DNA of 64,000 nucleotides, taken from assembly GCA_964418125.1 (NCBI GenBank), contig CAYQKY010000006.1, positions 53,473 through 117,472 of the forward strand, given 5' to 3'. Source of the DNA: JACJXW01 sp964418125. Its GTDB lineage: Bacteria; Bacteroidota; Bacteroidia; Chitinophagales; Saprospiraceae. Numbering within the stretch: the first letter of the stretch is position 1; every line of letters starts with the position of its first letter. Below are positions 49,001 through 56,697 of this stretch, one piece after another. A model generated the notes under the pieces. That model worked only from the letters and a program-made list of their open reading frames with translations. It ran no database searches and had not been told where the DNA came from. The position numbers were made by a program, and so were the translations under genes.

Positions 49001-50489
49001 TCAACCCATCAAGGCCTGCCGCACCACAATTCACTCCAAACCAAAGCTCCCCTTGGGAGTCTTCTCCTATTGCTCTGGGTTCACAAAAAGTGCCCGCAAT
49101 CTCAATTTTATAATGTTGAAATTGAACCGCCCCGTAGCGATGGATGCCTTCACCGGTACCCACCCAAATATTTCCTGCTTCATCTTCAGTTATGGAATGT
49201 GCATGCACGCTATTGGTGCCAAATTGCTCACTGAAATTCATAATATATTTGCCGTCAAACCAGTTAAGGGCACAATTTTGATTGCCAAACAAGAGGTGCC
49301 CCGCCCTCGTCTCGAACAGGCAATCGACTTTATTACTGCACAAGCCTTCAGTTGCTGAAAAATTCGTGAAAGTTTCTCCATTAAATCTACAGGCACCTCC
49401 TCCTGCCGTGCCTATCCAGGTATTACCCTGCCGGTCATGCAAAATGGCGGTTATATTATCATGGATTAATCCAATTTCCTTTCGGTAGTTCAAAATTTTG
49501 ACCAGGGCTCCCTGTTCATTAATCTCGAATCTGCCTAGGCCATCTCCTTTTGTGCCAACCCAGATGTAGCCTTTTCGGCTATGCAAAACAGCGCTGATGC
49601 CATATTGGGAGTTCCAACCCTGTTGGGGGCCGTAATGCATAAAGTTTTTTCCATCAAAGAAGAGGAGCCCGCTATTTTCTGTACCAATCCATATATTACC
49701 CTGAGCGTCCTGCGTAAGGCAATTCACCCGCCAGGAGTAATTGTTTTTACCATCGGAATAATAGGTGATTTGTTGCCCGTCAAAACGTGCGAGGCCCCCA
49801 TCACTACCAATCCAAATATTTCCATTTGTGTCCTCCAATAGCGCCCGGATCCAGTGGTTTTGTTTTATGAAACCTTCCGGTAGGTGAAAATAGGTCAGCG
49901 TCCGTCCATCATAACGGTTAAGGCTACTATTCTCGCCTCCAAACCAAAGGTGGCCACGGCGATCAAATAATATAGCGTGGGCGTAGTAGCTGCTTAAGCC
50001 TTCTTCCAATCCCAAATATTGGATACTGGCCACCACATTTTCTCTGGTCTGCAGGGGGCCGGCATCAAACGGCTGCTGTTGAACGAAGGGTACTCTTTTT
50101 TCTACTACCAATAGGGTATCGGGGAAAGTATAGCCGTCTTCTCCAGTAGAGTGCATCACTAAAGGCGCCTCTAATAGCACTTTTTTGGTAGTATCTGCCA
50201 GCGTCCGGTTATTGGGAATGTCCAAAGGGAGAGGATCGGTTTTCAAAACAACGGGTTGGGGAGGGGAAAAAGAAATTTTGTCGGCCCGTTTACTCTGGAT
50301 AGGGATTGGAATGCCAGTTGGTATGGAATCCCCAAGCTTATTCATGAAATATCCCCTTTTTTCTTTTGCATGTTCAGGAAGGGGCTGGCTCTTGTATTCC
50401 TTTAGTTTTTTACAACTAAAACCCAGAAATAAGAAGCAGTAAAAAATGAAGATGAACCTCAACCGGACTTTTACCCCAATTTCTGGCAT
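46056..50489 (-). CDS. Hybrid two-component system protein (HTCS) with lipobox-like N-terminus
   Basis: About 1477 residues from the ATG at 50489 (the ATG at 50561 adds unlikely residues). Order: hydrophobic N-terminus with FLFLGFSCKK, a lipobox-like signal; a disordered stretch; a propeller of about 14 two-component-propeller repeats (GNIWIGSDGGLARFDG type); a Y_Y_Y domain; one transmembrane helix (about 915-935); a HisKA with THEFRTP (His965) and HATPase; a receiver with DVMMPEMDGF (Asp1280); and an AraC-type HTH (SRTQLHRKLKAL...FSHFSRSFGKEFG). HTCS proteins sense oligosaccharides in the periplasm and switch on polysaccharide-use genes. The GH81 and other hydrolase genes to its right are candidates. 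The linker before the receiver is coded by intergenic-type repeats. A lipidated N-terminus would be unusual for this family. Confidence 0.88.
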   Translation of the reverse strand: MPEIGVKVRLRFIFIFYCFLFLGFSCKKLKEYKSQPLPEHAKEKRGYFMNKLGDSIPTGIPIPIQSKRADKISFSPPQPVVLKTDPLPLDIPNNRTLADTTKKVLLEAPLVMHSTGEDGYTFPDTLLVVEKRVPFVQQQPFDAGPLQTRENVVASIQYLGLEEGLSSYYAHAILFDRRGHLWFGGENSSLNRYDGRTLTYFHLPEGFIKQNHWIRALLEDTNGNIWIGSDGGLARFDGQQITYYSDGKNNYSWRVNCLTQDAQGNIWIGTENSGLLFFDGKNFMHYGPQQGWNSQYGISAVLHSRKGYIWVGTKGDGLGRFEINEQGALVKILNYRKEIGLIHDNITAILHDRQGNTWIGTAGGGACRFNGETFTNFSATEGLCSNKVDCLFETRAGHLLFGNQNCALNWFDGKYIMNFSEQFGTNSVHAHSITEDEAGNIWVGTGEGIHRYGAVQFQHYKIEIAGTFCEPRAIGEDSQGELWFGVNCGAAGLDGLIRYDEEIFSLFSNREGLFLNNFTPSSFRDKRGKLWFGGFTEIIQIIKPDILQLKFVSNIPGRIENYRIEAILQSTQNEIWFGTSQGILIKRENHLSQITVQEGLPDNPINALAEDKAGRIWIGTPFALAYIAQDSITFYSTEEGLPHDDIRTMLVDHRGRLWAGTDGGVSYFDQGKFVNFTRKEGLVDKRIRSLIEDHQNRIWVGTQNGLSVMVPDKEFSNYKIYSFDKLDGLLQTDFNDNSVCLDSKNRLWWGKTKGAMMLDLNHFELPTLAPKIYLEHIEIEQEFIDYRRLADSVYANTLSFGQSLTGAFDSIAAFFNYPARLKLPYYLNHLSFQFSSIDWAGPQKLKYSFKLEGLDKEWSLPQANPKIEYRNLPHGHYTLEVKAIGAARAWSEPFKYTFTIRPPWWFTWWAYSLYTITFLTLLTGLFLYQRRRYKLQARLQVEQERADRLQELDNFKSRFYTNITHEFRTPLTVIKGMTDQIGGHEKIKTLIQRNSERLLNMVNQLLDLSRLETNSLAVNWVQGDVIPYLQYLTESCHSLANDKQVNLAFFSKEDSLVMDYDETKLQHILINLLSNAIKFTPEYGSVKVTAAQVLDNDRPFLELIVSDTGKGIPKDKLPNIFNRFYQVDDSATRQGEGSGIGLALVKELVQLLEGQIKVDSEENKGTTFLVMLPIRNEAVALHLQGEEQAARKGEQMTHSIKSTSALHPAPPGPLKGESARPNQPINPSTKPLILIIEDNADVTEYIISCLGQDYSLQTARNGKEGVEKALESVPDVILCDVMMPEMDGFEACRILKSERSTSHIPIILLTAKATQEDKVAGLSQGADAYLTKPFNKEELLVRLKNLAAISQRLRERLADATTGEEQASEQEQREAAFLQELHEIVETNIGDESFGTNRLCRAAAMSRTQLHRKLKALTGQATASFIRSIRLRKAKALLETTDLPIGDIAVQVGYKDFSHFSRSFGKEFGVLPSEVRK

Positions 50490-50639
50490 ATTGCTGAATA
50501 TAATATTGAACTGATTTAAGGTAGAATAAATATAGAAAATAAAGTTCCTTTCTGCAACCAATGCTAATGCCGGGAAGTTGACAGTTAAAACTGAAAATAA
50601 TTGGCCCTTCGGAGTGTAAGCAGCCGGAAATATTTTTTG

Positions 50640-50680
50640 AAGTTGGAGCGCAACTTCAACTTCAAGTTGCGCCCCAACTT
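50640..50680. repeat. 17-bp inverted repeat upstream of propeller gene
   Basis: AAGTTGGAGCGCAACTT (50640-50656) and AAGTTGCGCCCCAACTT (50664-50680) pair with one mismatch over a 7-nt loop. It lies between the divergent HTCS and propeller genes. The rest of 50490-50890 has no gene; a short minus-strand stretch (about 50691-50785, KLKGLERVSYNRFKRME) may be a remnant of a protein tail. Confidence 0.5.
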
Positions 50681-50890
50681 AGCCTGGTCATTCCATCCGC
50701 TTAAACCGGTTGTAAGAAACGCGTTCCAGCCCTTTTAATTTGGCATCTGCCTCCGATGCGGCCGCCCGGAAAGCTGTCGCAAATAACTATCTGGTACACA
50801 ACCTTACATTTCAGCTGAAGCAAAGCAGCTAATTTTACGATTGAAGATCAATTTTACTCTATTTCTTTTCATTCCAAAACCCGACGCAAC

Positions 50891-51757
50891 ATGAGATCCT
50901 TTCTTCTTCTTTTTTCTTTTTTGCTGATACACCACCTTTCCGCGCAGGTAGAACAGTACATCTACATCAGCAGCCGGAACACTAATTCCGTCAAATACTA
51001 CCAATCGGATGGCGCCTACCTGGGCGATTTCACCGCACCGAATGCCGGGGGCCTGAGCAAAACTCAGGACCTCCTTTTTCACCCCCACGACGGAACGCTT
51101 ATCGTGACCGGCATTGACAATAGTTCTATTAAAAGGTACGACCCTCAAACCGGCGATTCCCTGGGGCAGTTCATCTCTTCCGCCAACCTGGACGGCCCGG
51201 TCGGCCTCTGGCAAAATGAGGTCGAAGAATGGCTCGTTGTCGACTGGACGAAGGGCAGTGTGGAGCACTTTGACTCCCAGGGCGCTTACCTTGGCGCCTT
51301 TATCTCCGGGCTGGACAGGGTGGAAGGCCATACCTTCGACGCCGACGGGAACATCTATTTGTGCGACTGGGCAAAAAATGTGGTGAACCGCTACCTGCCC
51401 GACGGCACATTCGACGGGGAGTTCATCAACACCGGCGGCCTGCTTGCTCCCAACAGCATTATCTTCGGGCCGGCGCCGGCGGCAAGCGCTGTCAGTGAAA
51501 AAGCAACTCTGGAAAAAGATGTGCATATTTATCCGAATCCGGGGATGGATTCTTTTGTCATTTCTTCTCCGGCCCTGATCGGTAAAACACTGGCCATTCA
51601 GGTTTTTTCGCCCGAAGGCAGAGTGGCCTGGGAGAAAAAAAGTTTTAAGTTTACCGGGGAGGAAACCATCAGTGCAGAGAGCTGGCCGGCGGGAACGTAT
51701 TCCTGCAAGATCTGGGTGGATGAAAATAGCATTTCCAAACTTTTGATAAAAAAATGA
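50891..51757 (+). CDS. Secreted NHL/SMP-30-like beta-propeller with T9SS sorting domain
   Basis: A 288-residue protein with a signal peptide (MRSFLLLFSFLLIHHLSAQ), about four to five propeller-like repeats (YQSDGAYLGDFTAP, DPQTGDSLGQFISSANLDGP, VEGHTFDADGNIYLCDW) and a type A T9SS sorting domain (DVHIYPNPGMDSFVIS). It is short for a full propeller, so it may oligomerise. Function unknown; secreted or surface-bound. It is followed 175 bp later by the DUF4058 gene with its own promoter. Confidence 0.82.
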   Translation: MRSFLLLFSFLLIHHLSAQVEQYIYISSRNTNSVKYYQSDGAYLGDFTAPNAGGLSKTQDLLFHPHDGTLIVTGIDNSSIKRYDPQTGDSLGQFISSANLDGPVGLWQNEVEEWLVVDWTKGSVEHFDSQGAYLGAFISGLDRVEGHTFDADGNIYLCDWAKNVVNRYLPDGTFDGEFINTGGLLAPNSIIFGPAPAASAVSEKATLEKDVHIYPNPGMDSFVISSPALIGKTLAIQVFSPEGRVAWEKKSFKFTGEETISAESWPAGTYSCKIWVDENSISKLLIKK

Positions 51758-51887
51758 GGGAGCGGCTTCATTCTAAAAACCGTATAAATATGTTCGGAGC
51801 ATTCTTTCTGGCCTCGGCTTTCTTGGCTGTTGGTTAGGAGGATCATTCAAGATACGAAATTGAACCAGGACATCGTGCTTTTCGCCC

Positions 51888-51918
51888 TTGTTTTCCTGTA
51901 GGGATACCGTTAACTTTG
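51888..51918 (+). promoter_or_regulatory. Bacteroidota sigma-A promoter for DUF4058 copy 2
   Basis: TTG (51888-51890), 20-nt spacer, TAACTTTG (51911-51918), a complete match to the consensus. The ATG at 51933 is 14 nt after the box, so the transcript is nearly leaderless, as for the paralog at 4119. Confidence 0.6.
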
Positions 51919-51932
51919 GAAAAACCCAAATT

Positions 51933-52700
51933 ATGCCCTCCCCTTTCCCCGGCATGGACCCCTACCTGGAAGGTTACATCTGGCCGGATGTTCACCAATG
52001 GCTCGCGGCAGTCACCTGTGAACTACTTGGCCCGCAGATCAGCCCGGCCTATGTTGCCCGTATGAATCAATACACGGTGAACGACACGGCTCCGGAAGAG
52101 GATGTGGGTATTATGTATCCGGATGTGGATGTGCTGCGGAAAAAGCTAGAAGAACCGTCGGAAGGTCACGCTGCCGGAATGCCGCCAACCACACCGGCCA
52201 CGATCAGCATTCCCGCCATCCGAAACGTAGAGGTACGTATCCCTGTAGTAGAAATACGGGACAGGAAAAAGAACCAGCTGATCACCGCTATTGAGATATT
52301 GTCTCCGGTCAATAAACGCAGGCCTGGCCTGCAACCCTACATCGAAAAGCGGGAACGCCTGCACGCTTCCGGCGTCCACCTCCTGGAAATTGACCTGATC
52401 CGCCGGGGGCAGCGGCCTTTCAACCATCCTTATTTACCCCGATCTCATTATCTGATCACGCTTATCCGTGCGGGTTCCGGCAGTACGGACGCCTGGGCTT
52501 TCAATGTTCAGGATGCCCTGCCGGTAGTGCCCGTCCCCCTGAAACCCCCGGACAAGGATGCTGTACTGGACCTGGGCAAAGCACTGAAAATGATCTATAG
52601 CCGGGGGCTTTATCATTTGTCGATCGATTATCACGAAAATCCACCCCCGCCCACATTTGATGAAGAGAACCGAAAGTGGATAGAGCAATTGCTTAAATAG
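51933..52700 (+). CDS. DUF4058 family protein, copy 2
   Basis: 255 residues with the same layout as copy 1: MPSPFPGMDPYLEGYIWPD, EDVGIMYPDVD, ITAIEILSPVNKRRPG, HLLEIDLIRRGQRP, HYLITLIRAG. It lacks a signal or membrane helix and has a Pro-rich tail end (HENPPPPTFDEE). The start at 51933 is fixed by the family N-terminus; the longer frame from 51888 crosses the promoter. It is followed after 21 bp by the glycosidase gene, so both may be transcribed together. Function unknown. Divergence from copy 1 is much greater than between the two halves of the recent duplication at 4.6/6.7 kb. Confidence 0.87.
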   Translation: MPSPFPGMDPYLEGYIWPDVHQWLAAVTCELLGPQISPAYVARMNQYTVNDTAPEEDVGIMYPDVDVLRKKLEEPSEGHAAGMPPTTPATISIPAIRNVEVRIPVVEIRDRKKNQLITAIEILSPVNKRRPGLQPYIEKRERLHASGVHLLEIDLIRRGQRPFNHPYLPRSHYLITLIRAGSGSTDAWAFNVQDALPVVPVPLKPPDKDAVLDLGKALKMIYSRGLYHLSIDYHENPPPPTFDEENRKWIEQLLK

Positions 52701-52721
52701 GCAGAATATAAAACCGGAGAA

Positions 52722-54596
52722 ATGAAGCATGCCCATTTCCTTATTTTACGCTTACTTTCCTTAGTGTTTCCCCTGCTTGGCAGCGCCCAGGACATCGAGC
52801 TGAAAAACAGTTTTTTCTACCTCGACGGCCAGAAGTTCTTCCTAAAGGGCATCGGCTACGAAGTGGGGGCCACGCCTGGCGAACTGCCCTGGGCCCGTAC
52901 GTTCAACCCCGAAGTGCTGCACGCCGACATGCAGCGCATACTGGCCGGTGGGTTCAACACCATCCGCACCTGGGCGCCCTTCACCGATCAGGAGCTGAAC
53001 CTGCTACAGGGCTATGACATCAAGATCATCATGGGCATCTGGATCGACCCCCACGCCGATTTTTCCCAGCCGGCCTTTGTCAACCAGGCGCGGTCCATCG
53101 TCGCGGATGTGCTCAGCTATTCCAAAAACTACGACAACATCATCGCCTACCTCATCATGAATGAGCCGCTGCCCGAAACCATCGCCGCCGCCGGGTACGA
53201 GGCAACAGTGGATCTCTGGGAGGAACTGATCGGGATCATACACGCCGAACACCCCGGACGGCCGGTGAGCATTGCCAACACCAGCAACGGCACCTACATC
53301 AACCCGGCCGTATTCGACTTCAGCGCCTATAACGTATACATCTACAACCCGGTGACGGTCAACTACCTGCACGGTTACCGGGATTTTGTCCGCTATCTGC
53401 AGCAATTGAATGTTCCGGACAAACCTCTGGTCATCACCGAATACGGACTGTCGGTATCCCCCTCCGGCCCCGGCGCCTGGGGTTACGGCGGCAACAGCCT
53501 GCAGCAACAACTGGAAGGGGATCTTCACATGTATAAATCCCTGGTGGACGGCGGCGCCGCCGGCTCCTTTCTATTCAATTACAGCGACGGCTGGTGGAAA
53601 GGCGGCAATGAGTTTTCCCACGACGACAGCCCGGAAGAATGGTTCGGCCTGGTGGAATACAGCAGCCTGTCTGACGAATTCGGAACGGAACGCCCCGTCT
53701 GGGACGCCGCGCGGGCCTTCCAGTCGGCCATCATCACCCAGCCCCGCTCCTCGGAAATTTACCTCAACCGGGCGCCGGTGGAGATCTTTCTCAACAACAC
53801 CATCGCCCGGGTGGAGGCCTATCTGGACAATGAACGGGTTTTCCAACAACAAGTAACCGGAAACTACCTGCTGGACACCCTCGAATTTGACGTTCAGGAT
53901 CTGCGCGATGCCACGCTGGCCTTTCACGCCTACGATGCTGTCGGCAACCTCGTGAAAACGGAGGAAAAGAACATCCTGATCACCGGAAGAGAAGTGGTTT
54001 TGCCCACCATCGGGATCAGTATAACGGATGAGGACTTCTGGCAGGGTGGGCAGGTGGAGGTGAACTATCAGGTTAATCATTCACCGGACTTTGTTTCCGG
54101 TACGGAACTGCAGTATATTTTTTACCCGCACGTCGGGTTCAACTATGGCCAGCAGTTCCAGCGGCCCCTTCCCGACGGCCCATTGGAGTTCTCCAGCCAG
54201 CACTACGTAGCGCCCAATGTCGATGTTTTCACCGTTGGCGCCGCTTTCGACGTTACCTACAACAGCTTCACCAGGCGCATCGTCAACCAGCTAACGTTGT
54301 CCCGAATCAACGATCTGGTGAATAGCGCCGGCGGCGAGTCCTCCTCTATGCCGTCTTTTCGGATCATCCCCAATCCGGCGAAAGATCATTTCATGCTGGC
54401 GCCGGAGGGTTATGCCCAGAGCTTCGTCTCCGGATACACCATTTACAGCCTCACAGGAATAGTCGTGCAGCAGGGGGGGCAGATGGAGTGGAACCAGCCG
54501 GTGCAGATCAGCCATTTAAAGCCCGGCATTTACTTCCTGCGTTTGGAAGTGGAAGGGTTGCCCCGTCCCTTGATCCGGAAAGTGATAAAATATTGA
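52722..54596 (+). CDS. Secreted clan-A glycoside hydrolase with T9SS sorting domain
   Basis: A 624-residue protein: signal peptide (ending LLGSAQ), a TIM-barrel catalytic domain (about 30-340) with acid/base Glu148 in LIMNEPLP and nucleophile Glu240 in VITEYGLS, plus an early FFLKGIGYE strand. Two beta-rich modules follow (about 345-430 and 430-530), then a T9SS sorting domain (FRIIPNPAKDHFMLAP). The fold resembles GH2-C/GH5/GH17-type enzymes; I cannot settle the family by eye. Placement close to GH81 suggests a beta-glucan-active exo- or transferase enzyme. Secreted to the surface. It starts 21 bp after the DUF4058 gene. Confidence 0.85.
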   Translation: MKHAHFLILRLLSLVFPLLGSAQDIELKNSFFYLDGQKFFLKGIGYEVGATPGELPWARTFNPEVLHADMQRILAGGFNTIRTWAPFTDQELNLLQGYDIKIIMGIWIDPHADFSQPAFVNQARSIVADVLSYSKNYDNIIAYLIMNEPLPETIAAAGYEATVDLWEELIGIIHAEHPGRPVSIANTSNGTYINPAVFDFSAYNVYIYNPVTVNYLHGYRDFVRYLQQLNVPDKPLVITEYGLSVSPSGPGAWGYGGNSLQQQLEGDLHMYKSLVDGGAAGSFLFNYSDGWWKGGNEFSHDDSPEEWFGLVEYSSLSDEFGTERPVWDAARAFQSAIITQPRSSEIYLNRAPVEIFLNNTIARVEAYLDNERVFQQQVTGNYLLDTLEFDVQDLRDATLAFHAYDAVGNLVKTEEKNILITGREVVLPTIGISITDEDFWQGGQVEVNYQVNHSPDFVSGTELQYIFYPHVGFNYGQQFQRPLPDGPLEFSSQHYVAPNVDVFTVGAAFDVTYNSFTRRIVNQLTLSRINDLVNSAGGESSSMPSFRIIPNPAKDHFMLAPEGYAQSFVSGYTIYSLTGIVVQQGGQMEWNQPVQISHLKPGIYFLRLEVEGLPRPLIRKVIKY

Positions 54597-54624
54597 AGGC
54601 CCCTCTTTCAACGTTTCCATTGTT

Positions 54625-54653
54625 GGTCCGGCTCATGGTTTGCCGGGCCTTTA
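54625..54653. terminator. Terminator-like hairpin between convergent genes
   Basis: GGTCCGGC pairs with GCCGGGCC (one wobble) followed by TTTATC. A wider AAGGCCC/GGGCCTT pair encloses it. It serves the end of the glycosidase gene and perhaps the convergent alpha/beta hydrolase. Confidence 0.5.
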
Positions 54654-54673
54654 TCGCCTGACAATCAACCCAA

Positions 54674-55654
54674 TCAATCTTCCCCCCGAAAGAAGGCGGT
54701 GATCGCCGGCCATACCACTTCCGGCCGCTCGACATAGGGAAAGTGTGCCGCTCTCGGCACTTTAATGAGCTGTGCGTTGGGCATGTCGTCCACCCACTCC
54801 TCCACCATATCCATCGGGATGGCCTCTTCCTCCCCGTGGAGGATGAGGGTGGGAAAATCGAGCAGGGGCAATTCCGGCCGGTAGTCCCAGTTGCCCATTG
54901 AAGATAGGGTGGCGTTGTTGGTAATGCTCATTCCGTACCGTATCGCTTCGGCGGAAGCCGCGCAGCAGTCGCCTTTGATGATGGAAACCTTGCGCCCGGC
55001 GGCCAGGCGGGGCTTTAGGGCTATCTTCCAGAATTTCCGGCAGGCTTCCTTCGTATCGGGCCCTTCGATCATGGCATTGTACTGCTCGGATAACTCCCTC
55101 TGTTCATTAGGCGTAAGGCGCCGGTTGACGGCCTCTCCGAAACGCTCCCAGAAATTCTCCCGCATAGGAGGCACCGGCCCGAGGAACACCATACGCTCCA
55201 CCCGCCCCGGATGGGTAAGGGCATAACTGGCGGCCAGGGCGGGGCCGAAGGAGTGAGCCACGAGATTTAGTTTCTCAAAACCAAAGTGCTGCCGCAAGGC
55301 CTCCAGGTCCGTTAGGTGGTCCGTCATGTGCAGGCGGGTAGTGTCTTCCGGAAGGGTAGACCGGCCGCCGCCCCGCTGGTCGTAGAACAGCAGCTTGAAT
55401 TGCTTCGCCAGCGGTTCGAAATCGGCGATCATGTACTCGCTGTCCATGCCGGGGCCGCCGTGGACCACCACCAAAGTATCCGGGCCCTGCCCAAGGATGC
55501 GATAATACAGGCGGATGTCATCTTCGCTGGTGAAGTACCCCTCCCGGGCAGTGGATGCCCCCCGCTGACGGGCGTTATTGTCATTACAGGAACTGGACAT
55601 GGCGATCAGGCTGATGATGAAAAAAAGAAAAAACCCGGGCGTCGTACTGAGCAT
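54674..55654 (-). CDS. Lipoprotein alpha/beta hydrolase (prolyl iminopeptidase-like)
   Basis: A 326-residue protein with a lipoprotein signal (FFIISLIAMSSSC). The hydrolase has the oxyanion motif VVHGGPGMDSEY, DQRGGGRS, the nucleophile elbow VAHSFGPA (Ser in a slightly unusual HSFGP context), a helical cap, LILHGEEEAIP with the catalytic acid and AAHFPYVERPE with the catalytic His. It is closest to prolyl aminopeptidase (S33)-type enzymes that release N-terminal proline or other small substrates. Located at the envelope. Convergent with the glycosidase gene; no operon. Confidence 0.85.
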   Translation of the reverse strand: MLSTTPGFFLFFIISLIAMSSSCNDNNARQRGASTAREGYFTSEDDIRLYYRILGQGPDTLVVVHGGPGMDSEYMIADFEPLAKQFKLLFYDQRGGGRSTLPEDTTRLHMTDHLTDLEALRQHFGFEKLNLVAHSFGPALAASYALTHPGRVERMVFLGPVPPMRENFWERFGEAVNRRLTPNEQRELSEQYNAMIEGPDTKEACRKFWKIALKPRLAAGRKVSIIKGDCCAASAEAIRYGMSITNNATLSSMGNWDYRPELPLLDFPTLILHGEEEAIPMDMVEEWVDDMPNAQLIKVPRAAHFPYVERPEVVWPAITAFFRGED

Positions 55655-55765
55655 TGATTGTGGTTGTTTAGGGTAAAAGTAACGAAAATTGATGGGCCCG
55701 GCTTGTTCGGTACGGGTTCAAATTGCATTCCGGAGAGCAAAGATTTTTATTCCCCTCAAACCTCC

Positions 55766-55796
55766 TTTGTTTTTATCTGTTAAGTTGTTAGATTTG
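55766..55796 (+). promoter_or_regulatory. Bacteroidota sigma-A promoter for NifU-like gene
   Basis: The -33 TTTG (55806 is not used; the element is at 55766-55769) is followed after 19 nt by TAGATTTG (55789-55796). Transcription should start near 55803, about 30 nt before the ATG at 55834. Confidence 0.6.
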
Positions 55797-55833
55797 GTCT
55801 AAATAAGGAACAGTTGTAAAAAAGCTAAATATA

Positions 55834-56448
55834 ATGAGCAACCCAATAACGAAGAGCCCTGTAATGCTCTACACTGAGCAGACCCCGAACCCGGAGTCTC
55901 TCAAGTTTGTAACCAACCGCATGTTGTACAAAGGCACCGCCGACTTCCGCGAAGAAGAAATGGCGCAGGAATGGTCGCCCCTGGCCACGGCCATATTCGA
56001 GCTGCCCTATGTGAAAGGCGTGTACATCTGCAACAACTTCGTTACGGTAACCAAGGAGATGAACTATGAATGGGCCGACATCATGCTCAAACTCAAAGAG
56101 TTTATCAAGAAATACATCGAAGACGGAGGCGAGATCATCAACGATGGCTTCGATGAGGCCATGGCCAGGATCGAGGAAGAACGCGGCGCCAGCTACGAAT
56201 ATTCCGAAGACGAGGCCGAGATCGTCAAGAAGGTCAAAGACCTGATCGAGACCTACGTCAAGCCCGCCGTGGAAATGGATGGCGGCAACATCGAGTTCAA
56301 ATCCTGGGACAACGGCACCGTAGTGCTCATCATGCAGGGCGCCTGCAGCGGTTGCCCCTCCTCTACCGTCACCCTCAAGGCGGGCATCGAAGGCATGCTG
56401 AAGCGCATGATCCCCGAGGTGAAGGAAGTGGTGGCGGAAATGGGGTAG
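55834..56448 (+). CDS. NifU-like Fe-S cluster scaffold/carrier
   Basis: A 204-residue protein in two domains: an Nfu N-terminal domain (YTEQTPNPESLKFVTNRML, then LFELPYVKGVYICNNFVTV-like) and a C-terminal NifU domain (VKPAVEMDGGNIEFKSW) with the cluster-binding CSGC (Cys171 and Cys174). A charged linker joins them. Nfu proteins bind a [4Fe-4S] cluster on the CxxC of two subunits and pass it to apo-proteins in the cytoplasm. A good promoter precedes it and a strong terminator follows, so it is a single-gene unit. All key residues are present. Confidence 0.93.
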   Translation: MSNPITKSPVMLYTEQTPNPESLKFVTNRMLYKGTADFREEEMAQEWSPLATAIFELPYVKGVYICNNFVTVTKEMNYEWADIMLKLKEFIKKYIEDGGEIINDGFDEAMARIEEERGASYEYSEDEAEIVKKVKDLIETYVKPAVEMDGGNIEFKSWDNGTVVLIMQGACSGCPSSTVTLKAGIEGMLKRMIPEVKEVVAEMG

Positions 56449-56604
56449 GAATGGTGTAACAGTGTTGCCGGGAGCAATGTACAGCCGGGCGCCAGGGCTG
56501 ATAAGCCTCCCTGCAATTATTTTGTCCGTCGATGTGTTCGAGTGCACAATTACCAGAAAGATGATTATCTTTGAATAACCGTCCCTTATCAGGGGACTAG
56601 CATA

Positions 56605-56644
56605 AAAAGGCCGGGCAGCTTGAGTGCTGCCCGGCCTTTTCTTA
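56605..56644 (+). terminator. Strong Rho-independent terminator
   Basis: A perfect 15-bp stem (AAAAGGCCGGGCAGC with its complement) and a 6-nt loop, followed by CTTATTT. A-rich on one side and T-rich on the other, so bidirectional in principle. It closes the NifU gene. Confidence 0.9.
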
Positions 56645-56697
56645 TTTCGCGCAATAGCAACAGAAATCCAGGACAAGAACATTAAAACAGTTGATAC

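Noticed and set aside
50680..50790. Short protein-like minus frame KLKGLERVSYNRFKRME
   Set aside because: Only about 31 codons with no start; mentioned as a possible remnant but not enough for a feature.
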